From: an uncultured Clostridia bacterium
Lineage (GTDB): Bacteria; Bacillota; Clostridia; Saccharofermentanales; Saccharofermentanaceae
Direction of reading: 5' to 3'
DNA length: 21,644 nt
NCBI GenBank assembly: GCA_946405115.1
Contig: CAMJGB010000005.1
Location: 1-21,644, forward strand
Made by a program: the position numbers and the translations under genes. The number at the start of each line of letters is the position of its first letter. The first letter of the stretch is position 1. The notes under the pieces are model-generated. The model did no database searches. It was not told where the DNA came from and was given only the letters and a program-made list of their open reading frames with translations. Of the stretch, positions 15,329-21,644 are shown one piece after another.

Positions 15329-17002
15329 TTACAGCTCCATTAATCTGTTGAACAGCTCTCTGGGAAGCAGCGGCTCCTGATCCTGATTAGGCTTTCCGAA
15401 CTCGAGCTTGGGGAAGACATATGTAGGTTCGTTGATCTTAACCTCGATGAACTGCGGTCCTTCCTGAGCGAACAGCTTCTCATCGATATCACTAGCGTCT
15501 TCCACACAAGAGTAAGGAATCTTGTATGCACCTGCGATCGCACCGAAGTCAGGGACCGTATAGCCGCCTGAAGGGATCGTCTGCACATAGTTATTGTCGA
15601 AGTACATCTCCTGGAAGTGACGTATCATGCCAAGAGCACAGTTGTTAAAGAGAATGATCTTAACCGGGATATTCTCGCGTGCGATAGTCTGGAGCTCCTG
15701 GATGTTCATCTGGATTCCGCCGTCGCCTGAGAAAGAATAGACCTCACGACCTGAAGCGAGTGCGCATCCGATGGCGGCAGGCAGTGAATAACCCATCGCG
15801 CCGTGGCCGCCGGAGAAGAAGATTCTCTGATCAGCTTTTACGTTGAAAGACTGAGCGACCCATACCTGATTCTGACCGACGTCAGTCGTGATGACAGAGC
15901 CTTCAGGGATCATGTCGCTTATCTTCTGAACCAACTTGTTCGGAAGCTTGTTATCGATATCCTTAAGCTCGTCACGGATCGTATCGCAGACGTTGTTCCA
16001 CTCGTTTACGGGTCGTGCCTGAATCGTGAGCATCGCCTTGAGAGCATCCTTAACATCAGCGTTGATCTGTATCTCATCTTCGTGAGCCTTAAGGCTTAAC
16101 TCATCCTTATCAATCTCGACTCTTACTATGCAGGCATCAGGTGCGAATGCCGATCTGTTGGCTCCGATCTGACGAACGTCGAGACGCGCTCCGAGACTTA
16201 TGACAAGATCGCTCTTTGCAGCGATGAAGTTCGCGGTGCGGCTTCCGTATGCACCTATGAAGCCGTAAGAATCCTTGCAGATATCGACGGCGAGCATGGT
16301 GGTGATAACGGGAATGCTAAGATGAGCTGCGACTTCGTTAAGAAGCTTTACGGCACCTGCTGTCTTTATTCCGGATCCTGCGAGGATTACCGGACGTGAA
16401 GAAGCGCCGATCGCATCGAGAAGCTCATCGAATGAAGACTCCGGTTCTGTCTCGTGAGGAGTGAATCCTTCGAGCATATCGGGATCTATATCCGCACGGA
16501 AGATGTCCATGGGAATGTCCAGAAGGACAGGTCCCTTACGGCCTTTCTGTGCTATGTGGAAAGCCTGCTCCAAGTGGAAGCGAAGCCTGCTGGCGTCAGT
16601 GATCCTTACTGCATATTTCGTTACGGGCTTAACGATGGAAACGATGTCCGTTTCCTGAAAGCCTCTCTGCCTTACACCGAGGTCGCCCTTGGATTCGAAT
16701 GTGTTTACCTGGCCCGTGATGAACAGGGTAGGGGTAGAGTCGAAGTAAGCGTTGCAGATGCCTGTAATAAGGTTTGTCGCACCGGGACCGGACGTCGCGT
16801 AAGCAACACCGACCTTGCCTGTAGTCTGAGCATAGCCGCAAGCCGCGAAGGCCGCGCCCTGCTCGTGATAAGTAACGTGGGAACGTATCGAAGACTTGCT
16901 TAACGAGTCCATCAGATGCGTTACCATGCCTCCGGGGTAACCGAAGACATCGGTAATGTTCTGCTTTTCTATAAACTCAACTATGTAGTCTGAAGCCTTC
17001 AT
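15329..17002 (-). CDS. Acetolactate-synthase-like ThDP-dependent enzyme
   Basis: The 557-residue product has the whole layout of the AHAS large subunit: catalytic Glu in YHEQGAAF (E47), SGPGATN at 71-77, GQV at 97-99 with RQRGFQETDIV at 111-121, and the ThDP site SGDG at 425-428 ending in NN at 453-454. Biosynthetic AHAS condenses pyruvate with pyruvate or 2-ketobutyrate for branched amino acids. Here the usual RQWQ motif after NN is RHFQ (F463), the Trp being linked to 2-ketobutyrate preference, and no ilvN regulatory subunit is adjacent. It may be a catabolic acetolactate synthase, an orphan AHAS or a related ThDP enzyme of other specificity. It follows the G3E GTPase gene by 25 bases, with no clear ribosome site or terminator between. 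Confidence 0.85.
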   Translation of the reverse strand: MKASDYIVEFIEKQNITDVFGYPGGMVTHLMDSLSKSSIRSHVTYHEQGAAFAACGYAQTTGKVGVAYATSGPGATNLITGICNAYFDSTPTLFITGQVNTFESKGDLGVRQRGFQETDIVSIVKPVTKYAVRITDASRLRFHLEQAFHIAQKGRKGPVLLDIPMDIFRADIDPDMLEGFTPHETEPESSFDELLDAIGASSRPVILAGSGIKTAGAVKLLNEVAAHLSIPVITTMLAVDICKDSYGFIGAYGSRTANFIAAKSDLVISLGARLDVRQIGANRSAFAPDACIVRVEIDKDELSLKAHEDEIQINADVKDALKAMLTIQARPVNEWNNVCDTIRDELKDIDNKLPNKLVQKISDMIPEGSVITTDVGQNQVWVAQSFNVKADQRIFFSGGHGAMGYSLPAAIGCALASGREVYSFSGDGGIQMNIQELQTIARENIPVKIILFNNCALGMIRHFQEMYFDNNYVQTIPSGGYTVPDFGAIAGAYKIPYSCVEDASDIDEKLFAQEGPQFIEVKINEPTYVFPKLEFGKPNQDQEPLLPRELFNRLMEL

Positions 17003-17027
17003 ACGGTCTTATCTTAACATACGGGTA

Positions 17028-18125
17028 TTACAGCCCGAAAAGCTCCTTTACAGCATCCTTGTTAACCTCGGCACCGATGACACAGAGCTTGCCTGTAACG
17101 TCAGCAGCACCTGTTCTGATATCGGATTCGCCCGGAACATAGTCGAAATGTATCCACTGTCCGTCTTCGCCGGCAACGATACCCTTTGCACGGAGGATAG
17201 TGCCGTACTTGGAATTCTCATCGAGCGCTTCGAGGGCAGCCTTGATACCGTCCTGAGTGAACTTTCTTGAAGTCTCGAAGCCAATGGAATCGAAGACATC
17301 GTCAGCGTGGTGGTGATGATGGTCTTCGCCGCAGCAGCAGTGATCATCGTGATCGTGGTGGTGATGCTCGTGCTCGTGGTCATGATCGTGATGCTCGCCG
17401 CATACAGGGCAAACGTCATCGTCATCATCATGGTCGTGTTCATCGTGGTCGTGATCATGGTCATGATCGTGGTGGTGATGGTGATGCTCATGCTCTTCAG
17501 CTTCAGCCAAAGCAGCAGCCATATCAGCAGCGGTAAGAGGATTCTCGATCGCATTGAGGATCTGAGCTCCGGAAAGCTGCTCCCAAGGTGTTGTGATTAT
17601 CTGTGAATGATCGTTGACCGCCTTGATGAGTTCTACAGCCTTGTCGAGCTTCTCCTGCTTGATGTCGGATGTTCTCGAGAGGATGATCGTGCCTGCGTAC
17701 TTGATCTGATTCTCATAGAACTCGGAGAAGTTCTTGAGGTAAACCTTGCACTTGCTTGCATCGATTACTGTAACTGTTCCGCAGATCTCTGTGCCTTCAA
17801 TATTCTTGATCGCAGCAACTACATCAGAGAGCTTACCGACACCGGAAGGCTCGATTACGATGCGGTCAGGGTGGAAACGATCGATAACATCCTGAAGTGC
17901 TGTTCCGAAGTCGCCTACGAGTGAGCAGCAGATGCAGCCGGAGTTCATCTCAGTGATCTCGATGCCTGCCTCCTTGAGGAAGCCTCCGTCGATACCGATC
18001 TGTCCGAACTCATTCTCGATCAAGACGATCTTCTGCTTGTCGTATCCGTCAGCGATGAGTTTCTTGATAAGTGTTGTCTTTCCTGCTCCGAGGAATCCGG
18101 AGAAAACGTCTACTTTTGTTGCCAT
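17028..18125 (-). CDS. G3E-family (CobW/ZNG1-like) GTPase with His-rich metal-binding insertion
   Basis: This 365-residue protein is a COG0523 GTPase. Walker A GFLGAGKTT is at 10-18, GCICC at 63-67 is the CxCC metal motif of zinc and related metallochaperones, and IEPSG at 91-95 is the Walker B/switch region. The base-recognition site reads SRTSD. At 211-273 the link to the CobW_C domain is expanded into a tract of His and Asp with a CPVC pair (239-242) and a CCC triplet (263-265), well placed to bind several metal ions. The CobW_C domain resumes at about 278-365. AGGAAGGA before the ATG is a good ribosome site. The role is probably GTP-dependent delivery of a metal, most likely zinc, to a client enzyme; the metal is inference. 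Confidence 0.92.
   Translation of the reverse strand: MATKVDVFSGFLGAGKTTLIKKLIADGYDKQKIVLIENEFGQIGIDGGFLKEAGIEITEMNSGCICCSLVGDFGTALQDVIDRFHPDRIVIEPSGVGKLSDVVAAIKNIEGTEICGTVTVIDASKCKVYLKNFSEFYENQIKYAGTIILSRTSDIKQEKLDKAVELIKAVNDHSQIITTPWEQLSGAQILNAIENPLTAADMAAALAEAEEHEHHHHHHDHDHDHDHDEHDHDDDDDVCPVCGEHHDHDHEHEHHHHDHDDHCCCGEDHHHHHADDVFDSIGFETSRKFTQDGIKAALEALDENSKYGTILRAKGIVAGEDGQWIHFDYVPGESDIRTGAADVTGKLCVIGAEVNKDAVKELFGL
17307..17495 (-). repeat. Low-complexity His/Asp codon tract inside the G3E GTPase gene
   Basis: Runs of CAC/CAT and GAC/GAT codons encode residues 211-273 on the minus strand. The plus strand shows imperfect repeats of GTGGTGATG and ATGGTCATGATCG type. This is coding low complexity, prone to replication slippage, and not an independent repeat element. 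Confidence 0.8.
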
Positions 18126-18155
18126 AATATGTGTCCTTCCTAATTTGAATCGTCT

Positions 18156-19106
18156 TTAACTGAAATAGATGATCTCTGTTTCAGGTTTGCTTGTGATCGC
18201 ATACTCGATTACCTCGAGACACGGTACCTGTATCTTCTGCCCGTCGGGCTGCTTGTCTTCAAAGTATCTTACTGTGCCCGTAACCTTGAGCCACATTCCT
18301 ACGGGGAAATTGGGCTTCACCTGATAGAAGCACAAAAGGTGGATCTGTCCTATGTCGGCTGAGCAGCATGTGTATGCCTGTCTCTGAAGAACGAAAGCCT
18401 TGTTCTTCAAGTCACGGAAAGTCATTGCCTGACCTGTAAGCTTTACCTTCTTGCCGTTATATCTTGCTACGTTGTCGAGAGCATCCGTCCAGAACAGACC
18501 GAAGTCATCGGGTGTGATCTCGCATACATCCTGGGAAAGGTCGTAGGGAAGATAGTTGCCGATATCAAGAAGCTTGTCTTCCTTATCGAGGAAGGTGAGG
18601 TTCATGCCGGGGTTAACGGACTTAACGGAACCTCTGAGCTTGGGGATGTTGTTTACTTCAGGATCAACTCTGTTGAAGATGGCAGTGTCGCAGAAACGGA
18701 AGTAATCTGCGAAGAATGTCTGCATGTTTCTGTAGTACTCGCTGTATGTTGTAGCATCGATGACTACTACTGCTGCGGCAAGCGCCCATCTTTCAGGAAC
18801 ATCCACCTCATCGAAAAACTTTGACGGGGAAACGGATCCGTTCCACTCAATGAAAAGCACATCGGGCTTGTGCTCTGCTTCGATCTTGAACATGAGGTCG
18901 CGGTTAACTTCAGTTGTTTCCTTAGTAATGATGGGAGGAACTTCGTCCGGGAACTTGATGTCGTCGTACTCAACATCGCCGTCCTCTGTAGTGAGGATTA
19001 CGATCTTCTTACCTCTGAAAGCGTCGTTAGTAGCCCATTCTCCGATAACAGTGGTCTTGCCGCTGTCGAGAAATCCCGTAAAAAAGTAAACAAGACAGTC
19101 TTCCAT
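18156..19106 (-). CDS. G3E-family GTPase fused to a DUF1980/YcgQ-like C-terminal domain
   Basis: The 316-residue product begins with a G3E GTPase domain: FTGFLDSGKTT at 9-19 is the P-loop, IEWNG at 86-90 matches the IEPSG switch of the family, and NRVD at 145-148 is an NKxD-type base motif. The CxCC metal motif of its neighbour is absent; the equivalent region reads TKETTEVNRD. Residues about 205-305 (KVKLTGQAM, then RQAYTCCSADIG, then GMWLKVTGTVRY) resemble DUF1980, the soluble domain of YcgQ-type partners of DUF318 permeases. The start is placed at 19106, because GGAGG at 19112-19116 lies 5 bases before it; an earlier ATG at 19118 overlaps that site. The second G3E gene follows after 30 bases, so both are probably in one operon and act together in metal handling (inference). 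Confidence 0.85.
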   Translation of the reverse strand: MEDCLVYFFTGFLDSGKTTVIGEWATNDAFRGKKIVILTTEDGDVEYDDIKFPDEVPPIITKETTEVNRDLMFKIEAEHKPDVLFIEWNGSVSPSKFFDEVDVPERWALAAAVVVIDATTYSEYYRNMQTFFADYFRFCDTAIFNRVDPEVNNIPKLRGSVKSVNPGMNLTFLDKEDKLLDIGNYLPYDLSQDVCEITPDDFGLFWTDALDNVARYNGKKVKLTGQAMTFRDLKNKAFVLQRQAYTCCSADIGQIHLLCFYQVKPNFPVGMWLKVTGTVRYFEDKQPDGQKIQVPCLEVIEYAITSKPETEIIYFS

Positions 19107-19120
19107 AGAAACCTCCATCT

Positions 19121-19197
19121 AACTTGCGAACTTTATTTTCACGCGCGCGAAAGTCTTTTACAAGTAGCAATTGTATGAAAATTATGAACCGCAAGTT
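19121..19197. repeat. Separated inverted repeat in the divergent G3E/PAP2 intergenic region
   Basis: AACTTGCG at 19121-19128 and CGCAAGTT at 19190-19197 are perfect inverted copies, 61 bases apart, within the 115-base gap between divergent genes. A CG alternation (CGCGCGCG) lies at 19142-19149. The arms could be two sites for one regulator acting on both promoters. Chance cannot be excluded for 8 bases. No Zur-like box was seen. Confidence 0.35.
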
Positions 19198-19205
19198 CCT
19201 GCTTG

Positions 19206-19214
19206 TGATAGAAT
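19206..19214 (+). promoter_or_regulatory. Extended -10 promoter for the PAP2 gene, probably leaderless
   Basis: TG-A-TAGAAT at 19206-19214 is an extended -10 element; a convincing -35 box is missing. It ends 7 bases before the ATG at 19222, and no Shine-Dalgarno lies between, as for the luxE start. Confidence 0.45.
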
Positions 19215-19221
19215 CTGTCCT

Positions 19222-19848
19222 ATGAAAAGGATAATCATCGAGCCGCCCCAGCAGTATATTGAGCAGGGAAGAAAGCTTCAAAGACAGCTTGAGAACGAAG
19301 CCGACAAACAGGTCGGTCGTTTTTGTCTGTTCGAATTGAATAGCTTAAAAAGGCTTCACGATTATCTTTATTCACCGTTTATGGATCACCTTATGGTTGC
19401 TGTTACGAGCACCGGTAACTTCGGACTTATTTGGATATTCATAGCACTTGCTCTGATGGTTCAGGATACTCCGAGAAGACAGACCGGATATAGCATGCTC
19501 ATCGCACTTTTGATGTGCATCACGATAGGTAATCTCATCATCAAAAATGTCGTAAAAAGAAGCAGACCGTTCTTCCACAAGAACTATAAGCTTCTCATCA
19601 AACAGCCATGGGATTATTCATTCCCGTCAGGTCATACATTAAGTTCTTTTGCAGCTGCTACCGTACTGTTCTCGCTGAATCAGAATGTAGGTGTTCTTGC
19701 GATCATTTATGCCTCGCTGATAGCTTTATCGAGGCTTTATCTTCGAGTTCATTTCTTTACCGACGTGTTCTTCTCGATGTTTCTTGGAACAGGCTTAGGC
19801 ATCCTTGCAGTTAAGGCATATGAGACGCAGTTTTTCGGACTTATTTGA
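19222..19848 (+). CDS. PAP2-family membrane phosphatase
   Basis: The 208-residue protein holds the complete PAP2 phosphatase signature: K-x6-RP at 108-116, FPSGH at 134-138, and SR-x5-H-x3-D at 170-181, giving catalytic H138, H177 and D181. It has about five to six membrane helices after a charged N-terminus (positions 1-45). The family dephosphorylates phosphatidic acid, lysophosphatidate or undecaprenyl pyrophosphate at the outer face of the membrane; the lack of extra domains does not decide between these. I chose the ATG at 19222, where a -10 element sits 7 bases upstream, rather than an in-frame TTG at 19171. The 3' end overlaps the dihydrouridine synthase start by 29 bases. Confidence 0.9.
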   Translation: MKRIIIEPPQQYIEQGRKLQRQLENEADKQVGRFCLFELNSLKRLHDYLYSPFMDHLMVAVTSTGNFGLIWIFIALALMVQDTPRRQTGYSMLIALLMCITIGNLIIKNVVKRSRPFFHKNYKLLIKQPWDYSFPSGHTLSSFAAATVLFSLNQNVGVLAIIYASLIALSRLYLRVHFFTDVFFSMFLGTGLGILAVKAYETQFFGLI

Positions 19849-20860
19849 TACAACAAAGCCTTTGGTGGCGCTGTCTCCGATGGCGGGATTTTCCTGTGTG
19901 ACTTACAGGGGAATCTGTCATGGCATGGGTTCTGATTACGCACCTACAGAGCTTACCAGTGCAAGGTCAATTGTAATGAACGGAGTAACCAAAAGTTATC
20001 GCTTCATGAGGATAGATCCCGAGAGCGAAGGAGTTACTTGCATACAGCTTTTCGGTAATACCGTGGAGGACTTTACCGAAGCCATGAAGATAATATGCGA
20101 GGATGAGCTTTTATCGCGTGTCGACATCTTTGACATCAACATGGGGTGTCCTGTTGCAAAGGTAGTGAAGACCGGCGCGGGATCGGGACTTATAAGGACT
20201 CCGGAACTTGCGGGGAAGATCGTAGAAGAAAGCCGCAAGACAGCGGAAGCTTTAGATAAGATCCTCACGGTAAAGACGAGAATCGGTTTTGACGATAACG
20301 ATAATAACGGTCCGCTTTTCGCAAAGATGTTAGCATCGTGCGGGGCGCAGGCTATATGCGTTCATGGCAGAACAGCAAAGCAGATGTATGCGGGTAAAGC
20401 TGATTGGAATGCCATCGCTAAGATGCGTGAAGCCGTTGCAAATGAGGGAGTATATTTCTTCGCTAACGGCGATGTTACTGACGGAAAATCAGCAAGAGAG
20501 ATTCTTGATGTTACGGGTGCGGACGGTATCATGATCGGACGTGCCTCATGCGGTAATCCGTGGATTTTCCAAGAGGTTAAAGATTATCTTTTCGAGGGCA
20601 AAAACAGTCACGAAAAAAACACATTGGAAAAGCCTACATTTAAAGAAAAATGTGATATGCTTTTAACTGAACTTGACGGAAGAATAAAGGAAGTCGGCGA
20701 GCATACCGCAGTGACAGAAATGCGAAGCGTTATGCCGCAGTATATCAAGGGCTTCCCAGGAGCCGCCAAAATGAAGGTGGATCTCTGCCGTGCAAGCACC
20801 ATGACGGAGGTAAGACAGATTCTTGATAGCTGTCTGAGAGAAGGAACGAATGGTAATTGA
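19820..20860 (+). CDS. dus: tRNA-dihydrouridine synthase (Dus family)
   Basis: The 346-residue product is a flavin-dependent Dus enzyme that reduces a uridine of the tRNA D-loop to dihydrouridine. LSPMAGFSCVTYR at 18-30 is the FMN-binding start, NMGCP at 107-111 carries catalytic C110, VKTRIGFD at 151-158 supplies K152 and R154, VHGRT at 181-185 gives H182, and NGDVTD plus GADGIMIGRASCGNPW complete the FMN phosphate site. It most resembles the DusB group, which is common in Bacillota. The ATG at 19820 lies within the PAP2 3' end, with only a short AAGG upstream, so translation is probably coupled. A TTG at 19805 is an alternative. The membrane protein downstream overlaps it by 11 bases. Confidence 0.93.
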   Translation: MRRSFSDLFDTTKPLVALSPMAGFSCVTYRGICHGMGSDYAPTELTSARSIVMNGVTKSYRFMRIDPESEGVTCIQLFGNTVEDFTEAMKIICEDELLSRVDIFDINMGCPVAKVVKTGAGSGLIRTPELAGKIVEESRKTAEALDKILTVKTRIGFDDNDNNGPLFAKMLASCGAQAICVHGRTAKQMYAGKADWNAIAKMREAVANEGVYFFANGDVTDGKSAREILDVTGADGIMIGRASCGNPWIFQEVKDYLFEGKNSHEKNTLEKPTFKEKCDMLLTELDGRIKEVGEHTAVTEMRSVMPQYIKGFPGAAKMKVDLCRASTMTEVRQILDSCLREGTNGN

Positions 20861-21500
20861 TGATTTTTTCATTGCGATCATTCTTATTGCCGGTTTGATT
20901 GTAGGATTTGCAGGAATCAATATTTATCGTTATGCGGTAATTGCGATGAGCGGTGCGGGCGGATATATGCTCGGCAGCATCGTTTGTAAAAATTTCCTGA
21001 ATGGTATGGTCGGTGAAGGTATATTCAGAGAAAGTAATACTTCATCAGTAGATTCATTCGTTATTGCAGTGTTTGTACTCGCAGGTATCGGTCTTGCATT
21101 CGCATTCTATAACATCATGGGTGCAGTTACGGCAGGTATCGGTTCAGCATTTATCTTTGCAAGAATTGCCCAGGTATTCATGGGTCTTGATGTGATGACA
21201 ATGATGGTAGCTGCATGTATCGGCGCGATCATAGGAGCAACACTCGGATACCTTGCAGTTAAGGCTAACGGATGGCCGATGATCATATTCACTGCACTGT
21301 GCGGAGCAAGAATGGCAAGTTATACGGGTGCTTTGTATCTCCGTAAGACCGCAATTGCATCAACAATAGCAAAACCTGTGATCGGATATGTGCAGTCCAC
21401 GTTCCCTGATCAGGCTCTCAGAGTAAGCTTATCCATTGAGTTGTTTATAGTTCTTACAATTCTGGGAATCGTTGTGCAGTCTTTCCTTAGAGATGACTAA
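20850..21500 (+). CDS. Multi-pass membrane protein of unknown function (TMEM198/DUF4203-like)
   Basis: The 216-residue product has about seven hydrophobic segments rich in Gly and Ala with small-residue motifs (GFAGINIYRYAV, GIGLAFAFYNIMGAVTAGIGSAF, CIGAIIGATLGYLAVK) like those of the DUF4203/TMEM198 proteins. No catalytic or transport motif is visible. The ATG at 20850 follows an AGAAGGA ribosome site about 6 bases upstream and overlaps the dus stop by 11 bases, so it is translated with dus. The family match is weak; what is firm is the membrane topology. No clear terminator follows: a short TTTCG-TCA-CGAAA hairpin at 21501-21513 lacks a T-run. Confidence 0.8.
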   Translation: MVIDDFFIAIILIAGLIVGFAGINIYRYAVIAMSGAGGYMLGSIVCKNFLNGMVGEGIFRESNTSSVDSFVIAVFVLAGIGLAFAFYNIMGAVTAGIGSAFIFARIAQVFMGLDVMTMMVAACIGAIIGATLGYLAVKANGWPMIIFTALCGARMASYTGALYLRKTAIASTIAKPVIGYVQSTFPDQALRVSLSIELFIVLTILGIVVQSFLRDD

Positions 21501-21530
21501 TTTCGTCACGAAAAATTATTAATTTTGACG

Positions 21531-21559
21531 TTGATTATTAACGACCAACTTGTTATCAT
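21531..21559 (+). promoter_or_regulatory. Putative promoter near the right edge
   Basis: TTGATT at 21531-21536 and TATCAT at 21554-21559 are 17 bases apart, 4 and 5 of 6 to consensus. The expected start near 21566 coincides with the first base of the hairpin at 21566-21583. The gene it would serve lies beyond the window. Confidence 0.5.
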
Positions 21560-21565
21560 TCACTT

Positions 21566-21583
21566 ATCGAAGGAAACTTCGAT
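21566..21583 (+). other. 5' stem-loop with GAAA tetraloop at the predicted transcript start
   Basis: ATCGAAG-GAAA-CTTCGAT is a perfect 7-bp stem capped by a GNRA-type tetraloop. With the promoter at 21531-21559 it would form the very 5' end of the mRNA. Such an element could stabilise the transcript or begin a longer leader. It has no T-run, so it is not a typical terminator. Confidence 0.5.
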
Positions 21584-21644
21584 TGATTAAGACAATTTTC
21601 TATATCTATCCCTTATTCCATGTTGAGGGCATCTCGAGCAACAA

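Noticed and set aside
17003..17039. Separate leaderless promoter for the acetolactate-synthase-like gene (minus-strand TAAGAT, 8 bases before the ATG)
   Set aside because: The -35 region (TTCGGG) does not match and the -10 is only 4 of 6; readthrough from the G3E gene is simpler.
17307..17495. Possible CRISPR-like or satellite repeat
   Set aside because: Repeats are irregular, multiples of three and explained by His/Asp codons; there are no spacers.
17267..17606. Plus-strand frames rich in Arg/Asp or Val/Ile opposite the His tract
   Set aside because: Direct by-product of the repetitive His/Asp codons on the minus strand.
19107..19221. Zur (zinc uptake regulator) box before the G3E operon
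   Set aside because: No TCGTAAT-N-ATTACGA-like palindrome is present in the gap.
21501..21513. Terminator after the last membrane protein gene
   Set aside because: The TTTCG-TCA-CGAAA stem is only 5 bp and is not followed by a T-run.

Overview
The window looks like a chromosomal segment from an anaerobic Bacillota bacterium of the Clostridia type. This rests on moderate GC, AGGAGG-type ribosome binding sites, SpIIase lipoproteins with Thr/Glu/Ser-rich linkers, an FtsX permease with a long coiled coil, a YfcC-type carrier, and tight same-strand gene packing. I cannot name genus or species. No rRNA, tRNA, CRISPR array, transposase, integrase or phage gene was seen. No gene-free stretch exceeds 300 bases.

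Layout. Positions 1-2721 (minus) hold an ABC exporter-like pair: an ATPase with an N-terminal GAF domain and an FtsX/MacB-like permease that runs off the left edge. Divergent from it, 2789-5396 (plus) carries a PlsC-type acyltransferase with a C-terminal zinc ribbon, overlapping a YfcC-family carrier. Positions 5417-7541 form a TetR-controlled unit: regulator, alpha/beta hydrolase and PEBP-domain lipoprotein, with a clear promoter and a palindromic operator. Positions 7557-9752 form a second TetR unit: a CrtI/phytoene-desaturase-like flavoprotein and a TetR regulator, with two copies of one palindrome around the promoter. It ends in a strong hairpin that also captures the ribosome binding site of the next gene, a large lipoprotein (9832-11295).

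Next come a small PF06541-like membrane protein (11317-11823), a LuxE-LuxC pair for fatty aldehyde formation (11847-14242) and two tandem membrane proteins with zinc ribbons (14283-15327). On the minus strand, 15329-19106 carries an acetolactate-synthase-like ThDP enzyme and two G3E (CobW-like) GTPases. One GTPase has a His-rich insertion. The other is fused to a DUF1980/YcgQ-like C-terminal domain and lacks the CxCC motif. Divergent from them, 19222-21500 (plus) holds a PAP2 phosphatase, a tRNA-dihydrouridine synthase and a multi-pass membrane protein with overlapping ends. The last 144 bases hold a possible promoter and a GAAA-capped hairpin leading off the window.

Most distinctive points: the LuxE/LuxC reductase without luciferase or LuxD; the G3E-DUF1980 fusion beside a His-rich G3E GTPase; the paired membrane zinc-ribbon proteins; the doubled operator at 7557-7622; the hairpin that pairs with a Shine-Dalgarno at 9776-9823; and start sites that look leaderless (11847, 19222). 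Lipid or cell-envelope functions recur (acyltransferase, hydrolase, PEBP, LuxCE, PAP2), but a shared pathway is only inference.
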